A DNA stretch of 63,806 nucleotides. Source: a virus. Numbering within the stretch: the first letter of the stretch is position 1; each line of letters opens with the position of its first letter. Shown piece by piece: positions 1 to 6,323 of this stretch. A model generated the notes under the pieces. It was not told the origin of the DNA, ran no database searches, and saw only the letters and a list, made by a program, of their open reading frames with translations. The stretch is from the IMG/VR virus record IMGVR_UViG_3300009136_000004, positions 1-63,806 of that record; one strand, written 5' to 3'. The position numbers were made by a program, and so were the translations under genes.

Positions 1-221
1 CTGCATGTGAAGTCAAAGAGTTTCTGTGCGCTTTCTTCCGCGTCACCCTGGAACTCCAGCTTCCCACCCTCAGTCCAGCGTAGCTCGCCGATCTTTTCGT
101 TGTCCGGGTTACTGAACGTGATGTTAAAGATTGGCGGGTCAACCTTGAGGAACGTGAGTATCTCCTCTGCCGTCTCTTCTGCCTTCTGCTCTATACGATC
201 TTCGTGGCTGCTGTCTTCCAT
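1..221 (-). CDS. Conserved phage protein, N-terminal part only (cut by the left edge)
   Basis: The gene starts at the ATG ending at 221 and reads left off the window. The 73 or so visible codons match the complete gene at 61999-62430 almost exactly, with mostly silent changes, so the full product is about 143 residues. It begins with an acidic helix and continues with a beta-rich stretch holding the IGELRW segment. Its start overlaps the 3' end of the sulfotransferase gene by 31 bases, as in the other copy. Function unknown. Confidence 0.75.
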   Translation of the reverse strand, partial: MEDSSHEDRIEQKAEETAEEILTFLKVDPPIFNITFSNPDNEKIGELRWTEGGKLEFQGDAEESAQKLFDFTC

Positions 222-781
222 AGCTTTATGTCCTCTGCGTAATATGCTTCAAGTTCTTCCAGGCGATACGTCACCTCAGGCTTCTGTTCGGTGGTCACGT
301 TCTCACGTGGCAATCCGTATCCGTAGAAGCCTTCGTTCCCTTCCAGGCGAAGCCAGATGGGGTTCTTGCACCCTGAGTAGAGTTCGCTCTGTCGTTGCCA
401 TGCGAACGCATGAGCGCTGTTCCCTATCTTCTCATCAAACCACTCCTGACCGGCATCATCAAGGACCGCGTCAATCGTTTCTTCAAAGGCAGGACGACCG
501 ACCGTTTTGAAGTTGGTCACCGGATCACGGGTCTTCACTCCCACTGGAAGCAGCATGTACGCAGACGCGAGCCGCTTGATTGGATCACGTATGATGCACA
601 CTGCTTCTTCCGGCGTTTCCTTCAGGTCCACGGCGAACTCACCCATCCGTTGCGCAAAGAAGTAGAGAGACGTACTCCCTGACCTCGGTGCTGCTGCGAT
701 GTTGAACCTGTCATCCACCCTGTAATACTGCGGGATATAGAACCCGTTGATGCAAGGCGGAGCGTCTCTCTCTACGTTCAT
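191..781 (-). CDS. Sulfotransferase-family protein (PAPS-dependent), allele 1
   Basis: This 196-residue protein has both PAPS-binding signatures of the sulfotransferase fold. The 5'-phosphosulfate loop is PRSGSTSL at residues 32-39, and the 3'-phosphate motif is RDPIKRLASAY at 65-75, with the conserved Arg and Ser. The family moves sulfate from PAPS to a hydroxyl or amine, typically on sugars, lipids or small molecules. It is short for the family, and the acceptor cannot be predicted. The gene overlaps its neighbours on both sides, inside an operon with cupin-like and HAD-like genes. A second allele lies at 62400-62990; about 25 of 196 residues differ by eye, and none of these lie in the two motifs. 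Target options include host surface glycans, nucleotides or the phage's own modified base. Confidence 0.78.
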   Translation of the reverse strand: MNVERDAPPCINGFYIPQYYRVDDRFNIAAAPRSGSTSLYFFAQRMGEFAVDLKETPEEAVCIIRDPIKRLASAYMLLPVGVKTRDPVTNFKTVGRPAFEETIDAVLDDAGQEWFDEKIGNSAHAFAWQRQSELYSGCKNPIWLRLEGNEGFYGYGLPRENVTTEQKPEVTYRLEELEAYYAEDIKLWKTAATKIV

Positions 782-1338
782 GCTTCTTTCCTCTCTGTCC
801 TGTTGTAGTTAGTCCACTCTCGGTGGGGAATGCGGGTCTTCGCATCCGGCCAGAAGCTCCAGTCGTGCTTCAGCGGTCCAGTCATAATGATGGTGCTGAA
901 CGGCCGGAGCGGTTCGTGTACGAAGTGACGGTGAGACGCACGACGGAAGTGGAACCTCCAGGCACGGACCACTCGGCTGTTCATCCTGCCGTCCGGAGTC
1001 TGCACCGTCTCAGTGTAGCTACGGAACGGGAAGGTGATGAACCACCACGGATGATCATGCGGCGCTGCCTCCTCGTCTCCCTGATAGAAGGTATGGAACC
1101 TGAAGTTGATGGGACCGAGCCAGAGCATACGTCTGTCCAGGTAGAGACGATAGCACTGCTCGTCCTTCACCATTATCTCTTCAGGGTTCAACGCTTCAAC
1201 TCGCAGTGCTTCTATCGGTTTGCATGGGAACCAGACCTGATCGTGGATGTAACCCCATCGGCGGCGATACGTTCCCTTCGGCCAGTCACCGACCAGTTCA
1301 ACGTGACTCTTACGCTTCGCGGATAACGCTGCCATCAC
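778..1338 (-). CDS. Cupin-like metal-binding protein, allele 1
   Basis: The 186-residue product has a His-rich core typical of small cupin/RmlC-like beta barrels. HDHPWWF near residue 92 follows a Gly/Glu-rich turn, and a second His cluster (RASHRHFVH) lies about 40 residues on; together they could hold a metal ion. The cofactor and substrate are unknown. The stop overlaps the sulfotransferase start by 4 bases and the start overlaps the HAD gene end, so the three are translationally coupled. Residues 39-62 differ completely from allele 2, which has 29 residues there instead of 24, while both flanks are nearly the same. Confidence 0.55.
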   Translation of the reverse strand: MMAALSAKRKSHVELVGDWPKGTYRRRWGYIHDQVWFPCKPIEALRVEALNPEEIMVKDEQCYRLYLDRRMLWLGPINFRFHTFYQGDEEAAPHDHPWWFITFPFRSYTETVQTPDGRMNSRVVRAWRFHFRRASHRHFVHEPLRPFSTIIMTGPLKHDWSFWPDAKTRIPHREWTNYNRTERKEA

Positions 1339-2044
1339 GCACCTCCAGTCGGTTCAGTTCTACTAGGTAGCGCACGAGTCCGGGGATATCCTTGTCGTTG
1401 ATGTACGGTGTCACGTACCCGCTCCACTCATACAAGTGAACGAAGGTCTGTATGACGATGCCGTCCTTGTCTTCCACCTTGACACGGTATCCCTCCGGGT
1501 TGAAGCTCTGTTCAAACTCAATAGCGCAGTCATCCCACGTCAGCTCGCCGTACTGCGTGAGCTTCGGCTTCTCATACGGCTTCTTCGGCAGTCCTGTACA
1601 GAACTCTCGTTGCGCTGTCTCTGTTGCTGCCTCGTCGCACTCCTCCAGCTTGTGATAGATCTCATTGACGAACCCGGCTGTCCACGGCCGGAAACACGTC
1701 ATCTCCAGGCGCGACGGGAAAGTACCACGGAAGCAGATGGCTCTGTCATCAACGGTCAGGAACGCGGCTGGCTTCTGCGTCGGCATCCCTATCACGTCCC
1801 AGTACTTCAGTCCGTGTCGCTTGAGCCACGCTCGCATCGCGTCTATCGCTCCCTCTTCCTTGCTCCTGCTGCTGTAGATCTGCGGATCCCACTCCGGATG
1901 GTCGCACAGTTCATTCAGCCACTCTATCGCACCCTTGACAGGCGGATCAGGTATCTCGGTGGCTCCCTTCCATCCACTCAGGTAGCTATGGATCACTCCA
2001 TCAAAGTCTACGCAGAGTATCTTTGCTCTCTTCTCTTTACTCAC
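1310..2044 (-). CDS. HAD-superfamily phosphatase-like protein with extra C-terminal domain
   Basis: The first 115 or so of 244 residues carry HAD motifs: motif I DFDGV with Asp13 and Asp15, motif II YSSRS around residues 57-61, Lys91 as the likely motif III lysine, and motif IV VDDRA at 98-102. Such small HADs in phages are usually nucleotide or polynucleotide 3'/5' phosphatases. The second half is not recognised; it is rich in aromatic and acidic residues and ends with beta-strand-like segments. It sits between the primase-helicase (4-base overlap) and the cupin-like gene. A partial second copy of its 3' end is at 63534-63806. Confidence 0.7.
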   Translation of the reverse strand: MSKEKRAKILCVDFDGVIHSYLSGWKGATEIPDPPVKGAIEWLNELCDHPEWDPQIYSSRSKEEGAIDAMRAWLKRHGLKYWDVIGMPTQKPAAFLTVDDRAICFRGTFPSRLEMTCFRPWTAGFVNEIYHKLEECDEAATETAQREFCTGLPKKPYEKPKLTQYGELTWDDCAIEFEQSFNPEGYRVKVEDKDGIVIQTFVHLYEWSGYVTPYINDKDIPGLVRYLVELNRLEVRDGSVIREA

Positions 2045-4032
2045 GGTTTCTTCCTCCTCGTTGTTTTCTTCTTGCCTATCGGCGTCATCTTCTTCTCGTA
2101 GTTAGCAGCCCACTCAGTGTTCCGCCCGACGCGTTCCCTCCAGTAGTCCAAGTTCTGTATCGCGAAGAGCCTGACCTGCTTCTTGTTGCTCAGCCTGACT
2201 GGACTGGCGTTCCTCACTGCTCCCAGCGTTGTCAATGCGTTGCTCAGTTGCACCCTGTTCCCACTGCGTTCCAGGTCCTCGGGCATCCATTGCATCAGGT
2301 TCTCTATGCTGAACACGTCACGCTTCAGGGTCGCTCTGGCTGTCTGTTCGTCCCACTTGCTTGCCACTATGCTCTCAGGGTCCGTAAGCAGGTCAGCGAC
2401 CCACTGCTGGACGCTAGTGAGACCCGCGTTCTGCATCTGCCTCTTCTCGTCAGTGATAGGTGGCGGAGCGTACGGATCAAACTTGCTCAGGTCTACGCTG
2501 TTCTGTAGGTAGTACATGAACGCACTCGGTCCGCCGTCCTTCTTCCTCCACTTGTCAAGGCTCTGCCAGAACTTCAGCGGTCGCGCCTTGTCTAGCTTGC
2601 CAACGAAGAACCGACGGTCACTCTGGTCCAGGATGATGGCGTCCGGCTTGTTACTGGTGAACATGAAGTTCGCGCAGTTCGGTAGCTTGTACGACGGCAC
2701 ATACTTCTCATTCACTGTCACCGTGTCACCCGTGATCATGTGCTTGAGTATCCCCGCGTCCGCGCGGCTCCGCGTCTGGCTGACCTCCTCGCCGAGGATG
2801 AACTGCTTGTTCCTCATCCATACCATGCTGTCATCGTGCAGTTCAACGGAGCTGATGACGTTGCTGTTCTCGCCATAGATATCGCGCATCACGTCACCGA
2901 TGAAGGTCTTGCCGGTTCCCTGCTCCACACTCCATACAAGGACCGCAGTGAACATCTTCACTCCCGGGTACTGGATAGGGTATGCCAGCCACTTGAGCAG
3001 CCACTCCCATCCGTCAATGCTCCGTATGACCTCCAGGAACTCTTTGCAGTTTCCGCGGCTCGGCTCCACTCCCCATCCACGCCAGTCGTTGACGCATCCC
3101 TCCACGAACTGAGGCTGTCCAGGCGCATAGGTCATTCGGTCTGCCTTCCGCATGAACGGCCATCGCGCCCACTCATCTATCGCGGCTATCGGCTTCCCTG
3201 CTTCACTGAGGATGGTGATCGCTCCGTAGTTACGCTTCAGTCGGCCGACGTCGCCGTATAGGATGCGGTCATAGATGCTGAAGTATCCTTGGATGTCCTT
3301 GATGTATACAAGGTCATCGTTCAGGTTGCTCATCTGCACACTGTTGTCAGCCTCGAAGCACTCCAGCCTCTGGTATGCCTTCACTCCCTTCTCTACAAGG
3401 AAGTCGTCTAGCTTGCTCAGTCCCTCCGTCATTGGTAAGTAGCGCACGAACACTCGCGCTCCCTTCTTCGTTAGCATGGCAGTCAGCGCATCCAGCGCCT
3501 TCGCCACGTTGTCATTCGTATACATGTCCCCGTCGTAACAGATCTCAACCTCGCGGTCCTTCAAGTTGAACCAACTCCAGTCCGGTATCTCCTTGAGATG
3601 CCACTTCTTAGCAGTGAATGACCAGACGCCTCCGAGCGCAATACATGGCAGTCCCATGTTCGTAGCGCAAGCGGCTTTCTTTTCCCCTTCAGTAATGATG
3701 ATGCGCTTGCTCGTGTCGGCGCAGACCTTCTCCCAGTCAATAAGCTGAGGGAGGTACAGTCTAGGAATGGTCTTCTCTACTTGTATATACTTCGGCTGAT
3801 TGCTTTCCACGATTGGAAAGAGCTTCCACCTTGTATAGTTCAGCGGTTCACCTCTCGGTCCAAAGTACGGTATCTCGTAAGAGACCGCGTCCTCAATACC
3901 CGTTAGTTCATACGTCTGGGTCTGGTTCAGCGGTTCACTGTACTTCAACTTCCGGATTGTGGCTGGCTTGCTGAGCCCGCTCTGGCTGAGGTCGTCCTTA
4001 CGCAAGGCGCGCATGACTTCCTTCTGGTTCAT
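2041..4032 (-). CDS. Replicative primase-helicase (TOPRIM plus D5/SF3-type helicase)
   Basis: This 663-residue protein has a TOPRIM-like segment at about residues 108-200 (ITEGEKKAAC, then the acidic CYDGDMY). An SF3 helicase/AAA+ module of the D5/DUF5906 type follows: Walker A EQGTGKT near 370, Walker B ILGEEV near 414, sensor segment NFMFTSNKPDA near 457, and an arginine finger in SDRRFF. It would unwind the replication fork and possibly prime it. The C-terminus is a Lys/Arg tail (KKKTTRRKKP). It lies beside the repeat-rich non-coding region at 4343-4840, a natural place for an origin. The primase activity is inferred; I saw no classical zinc-binding primase domain. Confidence 0.85.
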   Translation of the reverse strand: MNQKEVMRALRKDDLSQSGLSKPATIRKLKYSEPLNQTQTYELTGIEDAVSYEIPYFGPRGEPLNYTRWKLFPIVESNQPKYIQVEKTIPRLYLPQLIDWEKVCADTSKRIIITEGEKKAACATNMGLPCIALGGVWSFTAKKWHLKEIPDWSWFNLKDREVEICYDGDMYTNDNVAKALDALTAMLTKKGARVFVRYLPMTEGLSKLDDFLVEKGVKAYQRLECFEADNSVQMSNLNDDLVYIKDIQGYFSIYDRILYGDVGRLKRNYGAITILSEAGKPIAAIDEWARWPFMRKADRMTYAPGQPQFVEGCVNDWRGWGVEPSRGNCKEFLEVIRSIDGWEWLLKWLAYPIQYPGVKMFTAVLVWSVEQGTGKTFIGDVMRDIYGENSNVISSVELHDDSMVWMRNKQFILGEEVSQTRSRADAGILKHMITGDTVTVNEKYVPSYKLPNCANFMFTSNKPDAIILDQSDRRFFVGKLDKARPLKFWQSLDKWRKKDGGPSAFMYYLQNSVDLSKFDPYAPPPITDEKRQMQNAGLTSVQQWVADLLTDPESIVASKWDEQTARATLKRDVFSIENLMQWMPEDLERSGNRVQLSNALTTLGAVRNASPVRLSNKKQVRLFAIQNLDYWRERVGRNTEWAANYEKKMTPIGKKKTTRRKKP

Positions 4033-4033
4033 C

Positions 4034-4342
4034 TCAGCCTCCTCGCTTCGTTACCTTCCTTCTCGGTCTCTTCTTCTTCTGCGTCCGCTCCAATACCAGC
4101 ATCTCCAGGGTGGAGCGAATCAACTCCTGGACACTGACGTCATCGTACTCCGCTATCGCTCTGAGGATGGTTAGGCTCCTCGCTTCGATATATAAAGGGT
4201 ACTGCGTCTTGTTGCGCAACGGGATGGTCTCCGCTATGCGTAGAGCCTCCTGGAACTTTGGCTCGACGGTTTTCAGCCGTTCACTTTCCACACTCTCACG
4301 CAACTGGTCGCGCAAGGTGTCGTCCTTCTTTGCTTGGCTCAC
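4034..4342 (-). CDS. Small basic protein, first gene of the leftward operon
   Basis: I place the start at the GTG at 4342, because GAGGAGG lies seven bases before it; the longer reading to 4483 has no such site. The product is 102 residues. It has an amphipathic helical middle (SLTILRAIAEY followed by SVQELIRSTLEMLVLER), reminiscent of a ribbon-helix-helix or small DNA-binding fold, and a strongly basic tail (KKKRPRRKVTKRGG). As the promoter-proximal gene next to putative operators and the helicase gene, it could be a regulator or an origin-binding accessory protein. That role is inference only. Confidence 0.65.
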   Translation of the reverse strand: MSQAKKDDTLRDQLRESVESERLKTVEPKFQEALRIAETIPLRNKTQYPLYIEARSLTILRAIAEYDDVSVQELIRSTLEMLVLERTQKKKRPRRKVTKRGG

Positions 4343-4401
4343 GGTACTGCCTCCTCGGTTGTTTGCCACCTTATATATAGGCGGCATCGTAGTGTACCTA
4401 C

Positions 4402-4440
4402 TACCCTGTTCCGTACGCAAGCGACTAATTTTACAGGGTA
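4402..4440. repeat. 8-bp inverted repeat, possible operator
   Basis: TACCCTGT at 4402-4409 and its exact reverse complement ACAGGGTA at 4433-4440 are separated by 23 bases. The arm centres are 31 bp apart, about three helical turns, which suits a dimeric protein or looped pair. It lies about 60 bp upstream of the leftward GTG start. Confidence 0.4.
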
Positions 4441-4466
4441 TTCGCGCGAGTACGACGATGCGATGC

Positions 4467-4488
4467 GAGCACGATACGAGCACGATAC
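4467..4488. repeat. Tandem 11-bp direct repeat GAGCACGATAC
   Basis: Two perfect copies lie head to tail at 4467-4477 and 4478-4488, followed by a partial match. The GATAC core is the reverse complement of the GTATC words further right, so the two clusters may bind the same protein in opposite orientations. Confidence 0.55.
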
Positions 4489-4607
4489 GTGATGCAGGTG
4501 CTTCAGGTGTTTTGCCATTGTTTACGGGGTTAAACTTTGCCGTCTTACCATGCGCGTATGTTATGCCTCTCTATTCAGTACTGCGTACTTCATACTATTA
4601 AGTGAGT

Positions 4608-4670
4608 GTATCATCGTATCACTAGTATCATTGCCCTCTGTAAGTGTATCGACTCTGAAGCAAGCGTATC
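4608..4670. repeat. Cluster of five GTATC words (iteron-like)
   Basis: GTATC occurs at 4608, 4616, 4625, 4646 and 4666, five times in 63 bp, where about 0.06 would be expected on one strand by chance. Two are the longer AGTGTATC and two read GCGTATC or TCGTATC. The last three are spaced about 20-21 bp apart, two helical turns. Confidence 0.5.
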
Positions 4671-4840
4671 GTCCTGTTTGCCGCCTTATATGTGAGGCAT
4701 CCTATGACCCCATTGGAGAGCGGCGCTGCTCCGGTGGTTCCACTCCGCTTCGGTGAGTTCACGGTACTTCCTCCTCGTCGCTGCTAGAGTTCCCGCTGCC
4801 GAACTCGTCGCTCTCCATCTTTGAACAGGGAACTCAATGC

Positions 4841-5500
4841 GTGGCTCGGAAGAAGACAGCGAAGAAGAAGGTAACGAAGCGCAAGCCAGCCGGGAGCGCC
4901 GCCTCTCCGTCTTCGCGCGCGAAGAAGAAGGCTCCGACGAAGAAGAAGCGCAAGGTGACGAAGGCAGAGAGAAAGGCCACTCGTCCCACGAGGAGGAAGC
5001 CGAAGACGAACCACGACGAGGTGAAGGACTACTTCCAACGAGAGGATCTGGCACTGACCCCGAAGCTGACCGCCGAGCTGAAGCTTGTGTTCTGCCGAGC
5101 ATACGCACAGAGAGGCATCATCAGGGAGGGTACGACTGCGGCCGGAGTCAGCCGGAAGACGTATCAAAGGTGGAGGAAGGAGGACGAGGGGTTCAACGAG
5201 GCTTGCATGGAGGCGAAGCGGATGGCAGTAGATGTCCTGGAGAGCGAGGCTCACCGTCGTGCGGTGGATGGCTTCCAACGTCCGGTCATATACCAAGGAG
5301 AGGTCACAGAGACGTACACGGACTACAGCGACTCACTGTTATCAATGCTCATGCGCGGCAACAAGCCGGAGAAGTACAAGGAGCGCACAGAACACTCAGG
5401 CTCAGTCGGCAGACCGATGACCCTGGACGCAGAGGACAAGGAGGACGTCGTAGCGTCTATCCTTGGGATGATCAAAAACAAGCCTGACCCTGACCCATGA
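4841..5500 (+). CDS. terS: Terminase small subunit
   Basis: The 219-residue protein starts at GTG 4841 with a long Lys/Arg/Ala tail (residues 1-57) that looks histone-like. A typical phage TerS body follows: a helix-turn-helix region (TTAAGVSRKTYQRWRKED), then the YTDYSDSLLSMLMRGNKPEK segment common to this family, ending in an acidic stretch. It would bind the packaging site and deliver DNA to TerL, which lies 0.8 kb downstream. The ribosome site is weak. The ATG four bases upstream opens a different frame that I read as a shadow. The basic tail is longer than usual for TerS. Confidence 0.8.
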   Translation: MARKKTAKKKVTKRKPAGSAASPSSRAKKKAPTKKKRKVTKAERKATRPTRRKPKTNHDEVKDYFQREDLALTPKLTAELKLVFCRAYAQRGIIREGTTAAGVSRKTYQRWRKEDEGFNEACMEAKRMAVDVLESEAHRRAVDGFQRPVIYQGEVTETYTDYSDSLLSMLMRGNKPEKYKERTEHSGSVGRPMTLDAEDKEDVVASILGMIKNKPDPDP

Positions 5501-5508
5501 GGAGTCAC

Positions 5509-5628
5509 ATGATGAGAGCATGGAGAAGGTATGGTGCGTCACTACTTGCGTCGGTGACGGTAGAGCCTAGAGCCGCTTCGTGCTCTCTTCAGGTTACTGA
5601 GGCGCAGAAGCAAGGGAGAGAGACATGA
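5509..5628 (+). CDS. Small ORF of 39 residues, function unknown
   Basis: The ORF fills the gap between TerS and the next gene. AGGAG lies four bases before its first ATG, and its stop overlaps the next start as ATGA. The N-terminus is basic then mildly hydrophobic, with a Cys at residue 25, so a short exported or membrane peptide is possible. The evidence is only the ribosome site and the overlap; it could be untranslated leader. Confidence 0.42.
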   Translation: MMRAWRRYGASLLASVTVEPRAASCSLQVTEAQKQGRET

Positions 5629-5849
5629 GACCGAGTATCAAGTTGTTCATTGCGTTCCTTCTGGGACTGGTCGTTGCGATGCTGGTCGTTCCGGCGTTGA
5701 TGCCAGCCGAGGCGAAGGTTGACGTAGAGATATACAAGAACCGCGAGAGCGGAGAGCTGACGTACTGCGAGACAGGGACGCTCGTTGATCCACCGATGGA
5801 GCACATAGGGAGCGGGAAGATAGGCGAAAGCAAGGCTTCCGGCTGTTGA
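5625..5849 (+). CDS. Small exported or membrane-anchored protein
   Basis: The 74-residue product begins with a basic residue and a hydrophobic stretch (about residues 6-26) ending in a signal-peptidase-like ALMPAEA site. A short polar domain with a CETGT segment and a final Cys follow. It may be exported to the periplasm or anchored in the inner membrane. AGGGAGAG precedes the start. It lies in the packaging operon just before the RyR-domain gene; no role can be assigned. Confidence 0.65.
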   Translation: MRPSIKLFIAFLLGLVVAMLVVPALMPAEAKVDVEIYKNRESGELTYCETGTLVDPPMEHIGSGKIGESKASGC

Positions 5850-5869
5850 CAACTGAGAGAGGAAGTACT

Positions 5870-6322
5870 ATGAATGACGCAGCACTAGAACAGAACGAAG
5901 CGGGAGATGAGTTGCCTGGAACGATGGCCGACGAGCAGAAGTTGCCGCCGACGGACAACGAGATAGAGTCCAACGAGATGCTCTGGCTCGTGGCGAAGAC
6001 GTGCCATGAAGTCAACCGAGCGTACTGTGCGGAGGTGACGCTGGATCACACTCACCTTCCATGGGAAGAGACGGCTCCGGAACTGCGAGCGAGCATCTAC
6101 GACGGAGTGGTGAAGCACTTCGAGAACCCCGAGCTGACGCCTGAGCAGTCGCATCAAGCATGGTGTGAGTATAAGGTGGCGGAGGGATGGACTCACGGAA
6201 GTGTGAAGGACGTGGAGGCGAAGACGCATCCGTGTCTGCTCCCGTATCCTCAACTCCATGCACATGAGAGAGCGAAGGACAGTCTGTTCGCCGCAGTGTG
6301 CAAGGCATTGTTCGGAGGCTGA
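5870..6322 (+). CDS. RyR-domain protein
   Basis: I start the gene at 5870 because GAGGAAG is correctly spaced there; the reading from 5846 has no such site. After an acidic, disordered N-terminus of about 45 residues, residues 46-147 match the RyR (ryanodine-receptor-repeat) pattern: NRAYCAEV, a central W-x-E-Y-K segment, then AKTHPCLLPYPQL and the final AKDSLF helix. Phage and bacterial RyR domains are thought to bind ligands, possibly nucleotides or ADP-ribose-type compounds, but their role is not settled. The gene ends one base before the TerL start. A probable ADP-ribosyltransferase lies two genes on. Confidence 0.72.
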   Translation: MNDAALEQNEAGDELPGTMADEQKLPPTDNEIESNEMLWLVAKTCHEVNRAYCAEVTLDHTHLPWEETAPELRASIYDGVVKHFENPELTPEQSHQAWCEYKVAEGWTHGSVKDVEAKTHPCLLPYPQLHAHERAKDSLFAAVCKALFGG

Positions 6323-6323
6323 C

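Larger units (their letters stand above)
1..1582. repeat. Left copy of the imperfect terminal overlap (pairs with 62210-63806)
   Basis: This stretch aligns base for base with 62210-63806. The offset is 62209 up to about position 1152 and 62224 from about 1225 on, because of a 15-bp in-frame size difference inside the cupin-like gene. The last part (about 1225-1582 against 63449-63806) looks identical by eye; the rest carries scattered substitutions, densest in the sulfotransferase gene. The arrangement fits a circular genome sequenced past its starting point in a mixed population. A true direct terminal repeat would be identical, so that reading is unlikely. Confidence 0.9.
4343..4840. promoter_or_regulatory. 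Divergent non-coding region between leftward and rightward operons
   Basis: About 500 bases hold no convincing gene. The leftward operon starts at its left edge and the terminase operon at its right, so promoters for both must lie here, but I could not find a clean -35/-10 pair. It contains an 8-bp inverted repeat (4402-4440), a tandem 11-bp repeat (4467-4488) and five GTATC words (4608-4670). AT-rich patches lie near 4374-4380 and 4685-4692. The repeats and the adjacent helicase gene make this a candidate replication origin or operator region. Confidence 0.6.

Noticed and set aside
1-1582. True direct terminal repeats like those of T7-type phages
   Set aside because: The two copies differ at many sites and by one 15-bp size change, while true terminal repeats are copied from one sequence and are identical.
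4680-4705. Rightward sigma70 promoter (TTGCCG ... TATGAC) for the terminase operon
   Set aside because: The spacing would be 19 bases and the -10 is poor, so I do not report it as a promoter.
4837-5487. A 216-codon acidic/basic ORF overlapping the terminase small subunit
   Set aside because: It is out of frame with a clear TerS sequence and is a shadow of the Lys-rich codons.
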